From: CAWFXC01 sp963819735
GTDB lineage: Bacteria; Actinomycetota; Acidimicrobiia; IMCC26256; DASPTH01
Direction: 5' to 3'
NCBI GenBank assembly: GCA_963819735.1
Contig: CAWFXC010000003.1
Span: 1 to 64,000 of the forward strand
Length of the DNA: 64,000 nucleotides
Part shown: piece after piece, positions 39,805 through 52,174 of the stretch
Position numbering within the stretch: position 1 is the stretch's first letter
Layout of the letters: each line of letters opens with the position of its first letter
The notes under the pieces: generated by a model
The model's input: only the letters and a program-made list of their open reading frames with translations
Database searches by the model: none
What the model was told of the DNA's origin: nothing
Position numbers and translations under genes: made by a program

Positions 39805-40997
39805 GCGAGCGCCTCGGCCGCGGCCTTCAATGCGTCGGCCTGGTCGGTGCGCTCCCACGTGAAGTCGCGGTCGCTGCGGCCGAAGTGCCCGTACGCCGCC
39901 GTCTGCTGGTAGATCGGGCGGCGCAGGTCGAGGCGTTCGATGATCGCGGCGGGCCGCAGGTCGAAGATGTCGTGTACGAGACCGCCGAGCTTGTCCGGGT
40001 CGATCTGCGACGTACCGAACGTCTCCACCATCACCGACACCGGGTGCGCGACGCCGATGGCGTACGCCACCTGCACCTCGCACCGCGTGGCGATGCCGGC
40101 GGCGACGACGTTCTTCGCCACGTGGCGCACCGCGTAGGCGGCCGAGCGGTCGACCTTCGTCGGGTCCTTGCCGCTGAACGCGCCGCCCCCGTGACGGGCC
40201 ATGCCGCCGTAGGTGTCGACGATGATCTTGCGGCCGGTGAGGCCGCAGTCGGCGTGCGGGCCGCCGAGCTCGAACGCGCCGGTCGGGTTGCAGAGCACTT
40301 CGAAGTCGTCGCCCGCGAATTGTTCCGGGATCGTCGGCTTGATGACGTGCTCGATGAGGTCGTTGCGCATCTGCCCGTCGATGTCGACGCCGGGGCCGTG
40401 CTGGCTCGAGATCAGGACGGTGGTCAGCGCCTTCGGCTTGCCGTTCTCGTAGACGACGCTCACCTGGGTCTTGCCGTCGGGCCGGAGGTAGTCGAGGATC
40501 CCCTCCTTGCGCACCGCGGTGAGACGCTTGGCGAGCCGGTGCGCGAGCCAGATCGGCATCGGCATGAGGTCTTCGGTGTCGTCGCAGGCGTAGCCGAACA
40601 TCATCCCCTGGTCGCCGGCGCCGACCTCGTCGTAGTGGTCGGTGAGACCGTCGCGGATCTCCTTGGCCTTGTCGACGCCCTGGGCGATGTCGGGCGACTG
40701 CTGGTCGATCGACGTGATGACCGCGCAGGTGTTGGCGTCGAACCCGTAGGCGCTGCTCGAGTAGCCGATGCCGCGGACGGTGTCGCGCACCGTGCGCTGG
40801 TAGTCGATCTGGGCCTGGGTCGAGATCTCACCCGCGACCACGATGAGGCCGGTGGTGCAGAGGGTCTCGCAGGCGACCCGGCTCTGGGGATCCTGCTCGA
40901 AGATCGCGTCCAGCACGGAGTCGCTGATCTGATCGGACATCTTGTCGGGGTGACCCTCGGTCACCGACTCCGACGTGAACGTGTAGTGGTCGGTCAT
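39801..40997 (-). CDS. metK: S-adenosylmethionine synthase
   Basis: Makes SAM from methionine and ATP. 398 residues with the N-terminal ESVTEGHPDKMSDQISD, the loop GAGDQGMMFGYA and the P-loop-like GGGAFSGKDPTKVDRSAAY, in normal order. ATG 40997 overlaps the coaBC stop as ATGA. SAM is needed by the methyltransferases RsmB and TrmH encoded in the same window. Confidence 0.98.
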   Translation of the reverse strand: MTDHYTFTSESVTEGHPDKMSDQISDSVLDAIFEQDPQSRVACETLCTTGLIVVAGEISTQAQIDYQRTVRDTVRGIGYSSSAYGFDANTCAVITSIDQQSPDIAQGVDKAKEIRDGLTDHYDEVGAGDQGMMFGYACDDTEDLMPMPIWLAHRLAKRLTAVRKEGILDYLRPDGKTQVSVVYENGKPKALTTVLISSQHGPGVDIDGQMRNDLIEHVIKPTIPEQFAGDDFEVLCNPTGAFELGGPHADCGLTGRKIIVDTYGGMARHGGGAFSGKDPTKVDRSAAYAVRHVAKNVVAAGIATRCEVQVAYAIGVAHPVSVMVETFGTSQIDPDKLGGLVHDIFDLRPAAIIERLDLRRPIYQQTAAYGHFGRSDRDFTWERTDQADALKAAAEALA

Positions 40998-42304
40998 TGC
41001 CCTGCTCTCTTCCGCTCCAACAAGCTGGCGACCCGCTCCAAAATGACCCCGGCGAGGTCGGATTTTGCGAGGAGGGGAAGCGTATCCATCCCGCCGTCGG
41101 CATCCAGGATCACGGCGCGGTTCGTGTCGACCTCGAACCCGGCATCGGGCTGGGAGATGTCGTTGCCCACGATGAGGTCGAGGCGTTTGGAGCGCAGCTT
41201 CTCGGCCGCGTGCACCACGAGATCGTCGGTCTCGGCGGCGAAGCCCACGAGCACCTGGCCCGGCTTCTTGTCGCGGCCGAGGTCGACGAGGAAGTCGTGG
41301 GTGGGCTCCAGCACGATGTCGGGGATGCCCTCGTGCTTCTTGAGCTTGCGGGCGGGCGGTTCCTTGGGCCGGAAGTCGGCGACCGCGGCGGCCATCACGA
41401 TCACGTCGCTGCCCGGCGCCCGGGCGAGCACGGCGTCCTGCATCTCGGCCGCGGTCTGGACCGGCACGATCTCCACCCCGGGCGGCGCCGGGCGCCCGAT
41501 CGTCGTGACGAGGGTGACGGAGGCGCCTCGCGCCGCGGCGACGCTGGCGATGGCGTAGCCCTGCTTGCCCGAGGAGCGGTTGGTGATGATCCGCACCGCG
41601 TCGATCGGCTCACGGGTGCCGCCGGCGGTGACGAGCACGCGGACCCCGGCGAGTTCACCCGATCCGGACGGGGCCGAGGCGGACGCGGTCGAGGCGGTGG
41701 TGGGCGTGGCCGCCAGCACCGCGGCCGCCGCGGCCACGATGGCATCGGGATCGGCCAGCCGGCCTTCGCCGACGTCGCCCCCGGCCAGGCGGCCCGCCGC
41801 CGGCCCGACGACGTGGACGCCCCGGCGCCGGAGCGTGGCGAGGTTCTCCTGCACCGCCGGGTGCTCCCACATCTCGGTGTGCATGGCCGGGGCCACGAGC
41901 ACGGGGGCGCGTGTGGCCAAGAGGGTGGCGGTGAGGAGGTCGTCGGAGATGCCGGCCGCGTACTTGCCGATGAGCTTGGCGGTGGCCGGCGCGATCACGA
42001 CGAGGTCGGCGCCCTGGCCGAGGCGGGTGTGCGGGATCGGCTCGGGCGAGTCGAACAGCGACGTGCGGGCCGGTTCGGAGGCCAGCGCCGAGAACGTGAG
42101 CGCGCCGACGAACCGCAGCGCATCGGCGGTGAGCACCGGGGCCACGTGCGCGCCGGCGTCGACCAGGCGGCGGCAGACGTCGACGGCCTTGTAGGCGGCG
42201 ATGCCGCCACTGACGCCGAGCACCACGCGGCGACCCCGCAGCGCGGCAAGGGGCGCGGCCGAGGCCGCGGCTGGATGTTCTTCCGGCGGATCGGGCGGGG
42301 TCAT
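40994..42304 (-). CDS. coaBC: Bifunctional phosphopantothenoylcysteine decarboxylase / phosphopantothenate--cysteine ligase
   Basis: Two steps of coenzyme A synthesis. The CoaC flavodoxin-like half has LGVSGGIAAYKAVDVCRRL, the TRLGQGADLVVIAPATA region with the active-site His further upstream, and PAMHTEMWEHPAV. An Ala/Ser/Thr linker (TPTTASTASASAPSGS) joins it to CoaB, with VLVTAGGTREPIDAVRIITN, ITNRSSGKQG and MAAAVADFRP. 436 residues from ATG 42304. Confidence 0.96.
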   Translation of the reverse strand: MTPPDPPEEHPAAASAAPLAALRGRRVVLGVSGGIAAYKAVDVCRRLVDAGAHVAPVLTADALRFVGALTFSALASEPARTSLFDSPEPIPHTRLGQGADLVVIAPATAKLIGKYAAGISDDLLTATLLATRAPVLVAPAMHTEMWEHPAVQENLATLRRRGVHVVGPAAGRLAGGDVGEGRLADPDAIVAAAAAVLAATPTTASTASASAPSGSGELAGVRVLVTAGGTREPIDAVRIITNRSSGKQGYAIASVAAARGASVTLVTTIGRPAPPGVEIVPVQTAAEMQDAVLARAPGSDVIVMAAAVADFRPKEPPARKLKKHEGIPDIVLEPTHDFLVDLGRDKKPGQVLVGFAAETDDLVVHAAEKLRSKRLDLIVGNDISQPDAGFEVDTNRAVILDADGGMDTLPLLAKSDLAGVILERVASLLERKRAGQ

Positions 42305-42329
42305 GACGACGGCGCCGGCGCCGATGGGC

Positions 42330-42656
42330 TCAGGCCTCGTCGGGGGTGACGTCGCCCGCGGCTTCGAGCGCGGCCTCGGCCCGCGCGGCTTCCTCGGCCT
42401 CGTCGACCTCGGGCGGCAGCGGCACGGCCTCGATCTTGCCGACCTCGATCTCCTCCATGGCGATCGAGAGCGGCTTGCGCGACACCGAGGTGACCTGCGG
42501 CGGGACGATCTTGCCCAGGCCCTCGCCGAGCTGGTTGTAGTAGTCGTTGATCTCCCGGGCCCGCATCGCCGACAGCGTGACGAGCGTGAACTTGGAGTCG
42601 ACCTGCTCGAGCAGGTACTCCATCCGGGGGGTCATGAGAGAGGCCTTGGGTGCCAT
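42330..42656 (-). CDS. rpoZ: DNA-directed RNA polymerase omega subunit
   Basis: Small RNA polymerase subunit that stabilises beta'. 108 residues. MTPRMEYLLEQVDSKFTLVT and AMRAREINDYYNQLGEGLG are typical of actinobacterial omega. An acidic Ala/Glu-rich tail follows (EEAARAEAALEAAGD). Between gmk and coaBC as in mycobacteria. Confidence 0.93.
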   Translation of the reverse strand: MAPKASLMTPRMEYLLEQVDSKFTLVTLSAMRAREINDYYNQLGEGLGKIVPPQVTSVSRKPLSIAMEEIEVGKIEAVPLPPEVDEAEEAARAEAALEAAGDVTPDEA

Positions 42657-42747
42657 CAGCGAGCTCCAGCCAGCAGTTGGGGGAAGAACAGAGGGGGCGA
42701 CGACGCGTCGCGAGGGTGGAAACGTGTAGGGAAGCGGGCGGGAGCCG

Positions 42748-43308
42748 TCAACGGCCCGACCGGCGGGCGTTCAGGATACCAGCCACCCGGTCGACGGCCG
42801 CACCAACGTCGTCGTTGACCACCACGGCGTCGAATTCGTCGGCGTGGGCCTCCTCGGCGTCGGCGGCGGCCAGGCGCCGTTCGATCTCCTCGGGCGAATC
42901 GGCGCCCCGTTCGATCACCCGCCGTCGCTGCTCCTCGCGTGACGGCGGCTTCACGAACACCAGGAGGGCCTCGGGGAAGGCCTGGCGCACGGCCAGGGCC
43001 CCCTTGACGTCGATCTCGAGCAGGACGTCGTCGCCGGCGTCGAGGTGCTCCATCACCGGCCCCCGGGGGGTGCCCTTCAGGTCGCTGTAGACCTCGAACC
43101 ACTCGAGGAAACCGTCGGCGTCGCGCAGGCGGAGGAAGTCGTCGCGGCTCACGAAGTGGTAGTCGACCCCCTCGACCTCGCCGGGCCGGGGGCCGCGGGT
43201 GGTGTACGAGACCGACGGCCAGATGGTCGGGTCCTGCTCGAGCAGCCGGCGGACGATGGTTCCCTTGCCGACCCCCGACGGGCCGGTGACCACGAGCAGG
43301 ACGCTCAG
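42748..43308 (-). CDS. gmk: Guanylate kinase (start uncertain)
   Basis: Phosphorylates GMP. P-loop GPSGVGKGT, then SVSYTTRGPRPGEVEGVDYHFVS (GMP-binding; shown here in parts), LEWFEVYSDLKGTPRGPV and the lid region. The C-terminus is normal. No ATG is in frame near the start. GTG 43293 would cut into the first strand (VVTGPSG), so CTG 43308, or an indel that links the GTG at 43313, is more likely. A 12-bp copy of the mihF 3' end (CGGAGCGCGTGA) sits at the start region. Confidence 0.88.
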   Translation of the reverse strand: MSVLLVVTGPSGVGKGTIVRRLLEQDPTIWPSVSYTTRGPRPGEVEGVDYHFVSRDDFLRLRDADGFLEWFEVYSDLKGTPRGPVMEHLDAGDDVLLEIDVKGALAVRQAFPEALLVFVKPPSREEQRRRVIERGADSPEEIERRLAAADAEEAHADEFDAVVVNDDVGAAVDRVAGILNARRSGR

Positions 43309-43351
43309 CTCACGCGCTCCGTGTAGGAGGGAGCCCGATGGGAGGGAGCGG

Positions 43352-43681
43352 TCACGCGCTCCGGACGATCTTCGGGTGGGAGAGCAGGCCCTCGCGCTGG
43401 TTGCGGCCGAGGCCGCGCAGGCGCCGGCTCTCGCTGATGTCGAGCTCCTGCATGATGCGCCGCGCCTGCACCTTGCCGACACCGGGAAGCGATTCGAGCA
43501 CGCTGACGACCTTCAGCTTGGCGAGCACGTCGTCGCGCGTCGCCTGGTCGAACAGCTCCTCGAGGCCGAGCGATCCCTGCTTGAGCTTGGCCTTGACCTC
43601 GGCGCGTTGACGACGCGCTTCCGCGGCTTTCTGCAGCGCGGCGTGGCGCTGCTCGGGGGTGAGCGCAGGGGGCAGGGGCAT
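43352..43681 (-). CDS. mihF: Integration host factor, actinobacterial type (mIHF)
   Basis: Nucleoid-associated DNA-bending protein of Actinobacteria, unrelated to HU/IHF. The 109-residue product has a basic N-terminal helix (ALQKAAEARRQRAEVKAKLK) and the helix-two-turn-helix DNA-binding core SVLESLPGVGKVQARRIMQE, then ISESRRLRGLG. ATG 43681 after GAGGTGA. It has the clearest sigma-70 promoter in the window and leads the unit gmk-rpoZ-coaBC-metK-priA. Confidence 0.94.
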   Translation of the reverse strand: MPLPPALTPEQRHAALQKAAEARRQRAEVKAKLKQGSLGLEELFDQATRDDVLAKLKVVSVLESLPGVGKVQARRIMQELDISESRRLRGLGRNQREGLLSHPKIVRSA

Positions 43682-43712
43682 CCGGTCACCTCACGAGACG
43701 ACAGCGGCGGCC

Positions 43713-43740
43713 AGTATACGCAGACGCCCGATTCCGACAA
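43713..43740 (-). promoter_or_regulatory. mihF promoter
   Basis: Minus-strand TTGTCG (43740-43735), 16 nt, then TATACT (43718-43713). The predicted start is near 43706, giving a leader of about 25 nt with a good ribosome site (GAGGTGA). Lies in the 64-bp gap after pyrF, so it separates the pyr operon from the mihF unit. Confidence 0.75.
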
Positions 43741-43745
43741 CTGGG

Positions 43746-44441
43746 TCAGCCGGGCACCCCGGCGAGCGCCTCGGCGACGGCGCGCGCCACCTCCGCGGCC
43801 GCCCGCTCGGGCTCGTCGGCGCCGGTGACCGCCCGACCGATCACGAGCCAGTCGGCGCCGCGCGCGATCGCGTCGCGCGGCGTGTCGACACGCGCCTGGT
43901 CGTGCGTCGCGCCACCCGCGAGCCGGATGCCCGGCACCATCGTGCGCAAGTCGTACACGCGCGCGCGTTCGACGTCGGTGCCCGCGCACACGACACCCGC
44001 GCATCCCGCGGCGGCGGCGGCGCGCATGCGCGCGTCGAGCGCGTCGGTGTTCGGATCGCTCGTGAGCACGGTGACCGCGAGCGCGAGCGGCGGCGCGTGT
44101 CCGGCGTCGCGCGCGCCCTCGGCCAAGCCTTCGACTCCCGCGCGCAACATCTCCTCGCCGCCGGCGGCGTGGAAGTTGAGGAAGTCGACACCTCGCCGTC
44201 CGAGCACGCGCGCGGCGCGTCCCACGGTGTTGGGGATGTCGTGGAGCTTCAGGTCGGCGAACACCCGGAAACCCTTGTCGCGTAAGGCATCGAAGGCGTC
44301 GGGACCGGCCTCGGCGTACAGCTCGAAGCCCACCTTGGCGGTGGCGAACCACGGCTGCACCCGAGTGGCGAGCGCCAGCGCAGTGTCGAGATCACCGACG
44401 TCGAGCGCGAGCGCGAGATGGTCGCGCGGATCGTTGCTCAT
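43746..44441 (-). CDS. pyrF: Orotidine 5'-phosphate decarboxylase
   Basis: Last step to UMP. 231 residues. ALALDVGDLDTAL near the start, the catalytic Asp-Lys-Asp-His stretch VFADLKLHDIPNTVG, then GATHDQARVDTPRDAIARGAD and LVIGRAVTGADEPE for phosphate binding. DLKxHDIPNT indicates the bacterial group I form rather than the long mycobacterial type II form. ATG 44441 overlaps the pyrD stop as ATGA. Confidence 0.95.
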   Translation of the reverse strand: MSNDPRDHLALALDVGDLDTALALATRVQPWFATAKVGFELYAEAGPDAFDALRDKGFRVFADLKLHDIPNTVGRAARVLGRRGVDFLNFHAAGGEEMLRAGVEGLAEGARDAGHAPPLALAVTVLTSDPNTDALDARMRAAAAAGCAGVVCAGTDVERARVYDLRTMVPGIRLAGGATHDQARVDTPRDAIARGADWLVIGRAVTGADEPERAAAEVARAVAEALAGVPG

Positions 44442-45442
44442 ACCACCTCCAAGGTTCCGATCAAGTCGCTGACGCGCGCGACGTCGTGCGCGGCGCACCA
44501 CGTGCGCATCTCGTCGAGCACGCGGTACGGCGCGCGCGGATCGAGGAAGTTCGCGGTACCGACCGCGACCGCGCTCGCCCCGCACATCATCATCTCGACC
44601 GCGTCGACACCGCGTTGTACACCGCCGGTGCCGATCACCGGTACGCCCGGCAACGCGCGTGTCACGTCGTGCACCGCGCGCAGCGCGACCGGTTTGATCG
44701 CGGGCCCGGAGAGCCCACCACCGCCACCGCCGAGCACCGGCCGGCGCGTGTCGGCGTCGACCAGCAGCCCCATCACGGTGTTGACCAGGGTGAGGCCGTC
44801 GGCACCGGCGTCGATCGCCGCCCGCGCGATCGCTGTGAGATCGGTCACGTTCGGGGAGAGCTTGGCGAACACGGGGAGCGGTCGGCCGCGCGCGCCCACC
44901 CCATTGGTGGTCGTGGACCCCGCCGCGACCACGGCCGCGACCGCGGCGCCGGTGGCCTCCGGGTCGTGGGCGAACATCTCCGAACGGTGGTGCAGATTGG
45001 GGCAGCTCACGTTGACCTCGATCGCGAGCAACTGCGCGTGCGCGGGAACGAGCAGCTCCGCGGCCCGCCGCGAACTCCTCGACCGTGCGACCCCACACCG
45101 ACGCGATCACACGCGCGCCCGACGCGCGCAGCGCGGGGAGGTCGTGCTCCAGCCACGCGGCGATTCCCGGGCCCTGCAGACCGACCGCGTTCAACATCCC
45201 CGCCGCGGTCATGTGCAGGCGCGGTGCCGGCTTCCCGGCCCACGGCTCGGGACACAGCGACTTGGCGGTGATGGCACCGAGGCGCCCCGGCTCGCCGTGG
45301 CGGGCCACTTCGTCGCCGTGGCCGTAGGTGCCCGACGCGGTGAGGATCGGGGCGGGCAGCTCCAGGGCCCCCAGCGAGACGCTCAGGTCGACGGCGAGGT
45401 TCTCGCTCCCGTCCCGCACCCGGCGCGAGGATCCCCGGCGCA

Positions 45443-45443
<1 letters not shown>
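44438..45443 (-). CDS. pyrD: Dihydroorotate dehydrogenase (class 1B-like), one frameshift
   Basis: FMN TIM-barrel enzyme oxidising dihydroorotate. The N-terminal part (LELPAPILTASGTYGHGDEV, GLQGPGIAAWLEHDLPAL) runs to TVEEFAAG. The remainder (AIEVNVSCPNLHHR, PVFAKLSPNVTDL, PVIGTGGVQRGVDAVEMMM) is in another frame. The break is at about 45058-45068; removing one base gives 334 residues. GTG 45443 shares one base with the carB stop; GTG 45419 is an alternative. The class 1B partner gene pyrK is not adjacent, unlike many Gram-positives. Confidence 0.9.
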
Positions 45444-48817
<3,374 letters not shown>

Positions 48818-48820
48818 GGG

Positions 48821-49948
48821 CTACCTGACTCCTGCGTTCGCGGTGCGGGGGCGGGTTTCGTTCATGAGCGCGACGAAGTCGTCGAAGAGGTAGCGCGCGT
48901 CGTGCGGCCCGGGCCCCGCTTCGGGGTGGTACTGCACGCCGAACGCGGGGGCGTCGAGCACCCGCAGCCCCTCGACCACGCCGTCGTTGAGGTTCACGTG
49001 GGTGAGGTGCACGCGCCCGCTCGCGGCGAGCGAATCGGCGTCGACCGCGTAGTTGTGGTTCTGGCTGGTGATCTCGACGCGTCCGGTGGCCTCGTGCAGC
49101 ACCGGGTGATTGCCACCGTGGTGCCCGAAGCGCAGCTTGTAGGTGTCGCCGCCGAGGGCGAGGCCGAGGATCTGGTGGCCCAAGCAGATGCCGAACACCG
49201 GTACCGCGCCGATCAGGTCGCGCACGGCGCCGATGGCGCCGACCACCGCCGCGGGGTCGCCCGGGCCGTTGGAGAGGAACACGCCGTCGGCGCCGCGCGC
49301 GAGCACCTCGGCCGCGGGCGTCGATGCGGGGACGACCTCGACCCGGCAGCCGACGCCCACCAGGTGGCGCAGGATGGTGCGCTTGATGCCGAAGTCGTAG
49401 GCCACCACCCGGAACGGCGCGTCGTCGTCGCCCACCACGTAGGGCTCGGGGGTGGTGACACCGGCGACGAGGTCGACGCCGTCGGTCGTGCGCGCACCGG
49501 CCGCGGCGGCGCGCACCGCGGCTTCGTCGGTGCCGAACGCGCCGGGCAGCGCGCCGGCATCGCGCAGGTGACGGGTGAGCCGGCGGGTGTCGATACCGGC
49601 GATACCGGGAACGCCGTGGCGGCGCAGCAGGTCGTCGAGGCTCCCCTCCGACCGCCAGTTGCTCGGTGCACGCGCCAGGTCGCGGACGACCACGCCGGCG
49701 CAGAAGGGCCGGGCGCTCTCGTCGTCGTCGGCGTTGACGCCGTAGTTGCCGATGTGCGGGTAGGTGAAGGTGATCACTTGGCCCGCGTACGACGGGTCGG
49801 TCACGATCTCCTGGTAGCCCGAGAGCGCGGTGTTGAACACCACCTCGCCGGTGGTCGACGGCACGTCGGCGCCGATCGCCTCACCTTCGAACTCGGCGCC
49901 GTCGGCCAGCACGAGCAGCGCGTCGCGGTTCATCGGGGCGCGGTTCAT
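48821..49948 (-). CDS. carA: Carbamoyl-phosphate synthase small subunit
   Basis: Glutaminase subunit, 375 residues. The N-terminal domain has EVVFNTALSGYQEIVTDPSY and GNYGVNADDDES. The class I amidotransferase domain has the nucleophile Cys in PVFGICLGHQILGLA, RFGHHGGNHPV and the His-Glu pair in QYHPEAGPGPHD. ATG 49948 overlaps the pyrC stop; a second ATG (49933) five codons later is also possible. Confidence 0.97.
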   Translation of the reverse strand: MNRAPMNRDALLVLADGAEFEGEAIGADVPSTTGEVVFNTALSGYQEIVTDPSYAGQVITFTYPHIGNYGVNADDDESARPFCAGVVVRDLARAPSNWRSEGSLDDLLRRHGVPGIAGIDTRRLTRHLRDAGALPGAFGTDEAAVRAAAAGARTTDGVDLVAGVTTPEPYVVGDDDAPFRVVAYDFGIKRTILRHLVGVGCRVEVVPASTPAAEVLARGADGVFLSNGPGDPAAVVGAIGAVRDLIGAVPVFGICLGHQILGLALGGDTYKLRFGHHGGNHPVLHEATGRVEITSQNHNYAVDADSLAASGRVHLTHVNLNDGVVEGLRVLDAPAFGVQYHPEAGPGPHDARYLFDDFVALMNETRPRTANAGVR

Positions 49949-51258
49949 CGGGTCGCCTCGCCGTCGATCACCACGGGTTCTCCTCGGAAGACGGTGTGGC
50001 GGACCTTGCCGCTGAGCTTGCGGCCGGTGAACGGTGTGTTGTTGGCCCGGCTGGCCAGGCGCCCGGGGTCGACCTCCCACCGCACCGAAGGATCGATGAC
50101 CGCGAGGTGCGCGGGGCGGCCGGCCTGGACCGGGCCGCCGTGGTCGGCCAGGCCGGCGATGGCGGCGGGGCGCCACGACAGCAGGCCGAGCGCGGCGCGC
50201 AGGGGGATGATTCCCGGCTCCACCAACTCGGTGAGCGTGAGCGCCAGCGCGGTCTCGAGCCCGAGCATCCCCGGCGGCGCCTCCTCGAACGGGCGCTCCT
50301 TCGACTCCGGCGTGTGCGGTGCGTGATCGGTGGCGATCGCGTCGATGGTGCCGTCGGCGAGGCCGGCCCGGATGGCGGCGACGTCGTCGTCGGTGCGCAG
50401 CGGCGGATGCACCTTGAACAGCGGATCGAAGCCCGCACACATCGCGTCGGTGAGGGTGAAGTGGTGCGGCGCGGCCTCGGCGGTGACCGGCAGACCGCGT
50501 TGCTTGGCCGCCCGGATGAGCTCGACGGTGCCGGCGGCCGAGCAGTGCAGGAAGTGCACCGGCGTGCCGGTGACCGCGGTGAGCTCGAGGTCGCGGGCGA
50601 CGATCACCGTCTCCGCCACGGACGGCCGACCGGGGATGCCGAGGCGGCTCGACCAGGCGCCCTCGTGCATGTGGCCACCGGCGGCGAGCGTGTCGTCTTC
50701 CGCGTGCTGCGCGACGACCGCGCCGGGCAATGAGCGCGCGTACTCGAGCGCGCGGCGCATCACGCCCGCGCTCGCCACGCACGCGCCGTCATCGGTGAAG
50801 ATTCGCACGCCCAACGCGTAGAGCTCGCCCATCGGCGCGAGCTGCGCGCCCTCGCGCCCGACGGTGATGCACCCCGACGACACGACTTCGCACAGTCCGA
50901 CCGCGGCGCCGGTGGCGAGCACCGAGCTCACGACCGCGGCGTCGTCGAGCGGCGGACGCGTGTTGGGCATCGCCACGACCGCGGTGAACCCGCCCCGCGC
51001 CGCGGCGCGCGTGCCGGTCTCGATGGTCTCGGCCTCTTCGTCACCGGGCTCGCGCAGGTGCACGTGCAGATCGACGAGCCCGGGACTCACCACGCACCCG
51101 CCGGCATCGAGCACGCGATCGCCATCGGCGTCGAGCCCGGTGTCGACCTCGACGATCACGCCGTCGCGCACGCGCACGTCGGCGATGCGTTCGCCCGCCG
51201 CGTCGACGACGCGGCCGCCGCGGATCAGCAGGGCGCGAGCGGTTGACGGTTCAGACAA
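49945..51258 (-). CDS. pyrC: Dihydroorotase
   Basis: Type I amidohydrolase, 437 residues. Metal ligands are in LVDLHVHLREPG, the His of VVAQHAEDD, HFLHCSAAGT and ATDHAPHTPESKERPFE. TTG 51258, after GGGAGCTCCCG, is taken as start because it lies just after the ribosome site and overlaps the pyrB stop by 8 nt. The open frame upstream is a shadow of pyrB. Confidence 0.95.
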   Translation of the reverse strand: MSEPSTARALLIRGGRVVDAAGERIADVRVRDGVIVEVDTGLDADGDRVLDAGGCVVSPGLVDLHVHLREPGDEEAETIETGTRAAARGGFTAVVAMPNTRPPLDDAAVVSSVLATGAAVGLCEVVSSGCITVGREGAQLAPMGELYALGVRIFTDDGACVASAGVMRRALEYARSLPGAVVAQHAEDDTLAAGGHMHEGAWSSRLGIPGRPSVAETVIVARDLELTAVTGTPVHFLHCSAAGTVELIRAAKQRGLPVTAEAAPHHFTLTDAMCAGFDPLFKVHPPLRTDDDVAAIRAGLADGTIDAIATDHAPHTPESKERPFEEAPPGMLGLETALALTLTELVEPGIIPLRAALGLLSWRPAAIAGLADHGGPVQAGRPAHLAVIDPSVRWEVDPGRLASRANNTPFTGRKLSGKVRHTVFRGEPVVIDGEATR

Positions 51259-52174
51259 CGGGAGCTCCCGATCCGAGCAGCGAGTAGAGGACGGCCATCC
51301 GCACCGCGACACCGTTGGTGACCTGCTCGGTGACGAGGGACGCGGCGCCGTCGGCCACCTCCGCCGCGACTTCGACGCCGCGGTTCATCGGGCCCGGGTG
51401 CATGACCAGCGCGTCGGGCTTGAGGCGCTCGGCCCGGGCGACGGTGAGGCCGTAACGGGCGGTGTACTCGCGGATGGTCGGGAACAGCGCCTCCTGCTGG
51501 CGTTCGAACTGCATCCGCAGGAGCATCACCACGTCGGTCTCCGACACGACGTCGTCGAGCTCGTAGCTCACCTGCACCGGCCAACCCTCGAGCGACTCCG
51601 GCAAGAGGGTGGGTGGCGCGACGAGGGTGACCTCGGCGCCGAGCATGTGCAGTGCCTTCACGTCACTGCGCGCGACGCGCGAGTGGCGCACGTCGCCGAC
51701 GATGGCGACGCGGAGACCGACGAGCGAAGGCCCGCGGTGCCGACGCAGGGTGAGCACGTCGAGCAACGCCTGCGTGGGGTGCGCGTGACGGCCGTCGCCC
51801 GCGTTGATGACCGCGGCGTCGATCCAATCGACGATGCGGTTCGGCGCGCCCGCGGCCGGGTGACGCACGACGATCGCGTCGATGCCCATCGCGGCGATGG
51901 TCTGCACGGTGTCGCGCAGGCTCTCGCCCTTCTTCACCGACGACTGCGCGACGCTGAACGTCATGACGTCGCACGAGAGCCGCTTCGCCGCGGTCTCGAA
52001 GCTGAGCCGGGTGCGGGTCGACTCCTCGTAGAACAGCGACGCCACGACCTTGCCGCGCAGCGCAGGCACCTTCGGGATGTCGCGCTGGTTCACCGCCACG
52101 AACTGCTCGGAGAGGTCGAGCAGCGCGGTGAGCTCGTCGTAGTCGAGGTCGTCGATCGACAGCAGGTGGTTCAC
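51251..52174 (-). CDS. pyrB: Aspartate carbamoyltransferase catalytic subunit
   Basis: 307 residues. Carbamoyl phosphate loop FYEESTRTRLSFE, the 80s-type loop SVKKGESLRDT, HAHPTQALLDVLTL, and the aspartate-loop MHPGPMNRGVE separate it from ArgF. No pyrI regulatory subunit is present, as expected when PyrR is used. GTG 52174 overlaps the pyrR stop as GTGA. Confidence 0.97.
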   Translation of the reverse strand: MNHLLSIDDLDYDELTALLDLSEQFVAVNQRDIPKVPALRGKVVASLFYEESTRTRLSFETAAKRLSCDVMTFSVAQSSVKKGESLRDTVQTIAAMGIDAIVVRHPAAGAPNRIVDWIDAAVINAGDGRHAHPTQALLDVLTLRRHRGPSLVGLRVAIVGDVRHSRVARSDVKALHMLGAEVTLVAPPTLLPESLEGWPVQVSYELDDVVSETDVVMLLRMQFERQQEALFPTIREYTARYGLTVARAERLKPDALVMHPGPMNRGVEVAAEVADGAASLVTEQVTNGVAVRMAVLYSLLGSGAPVV

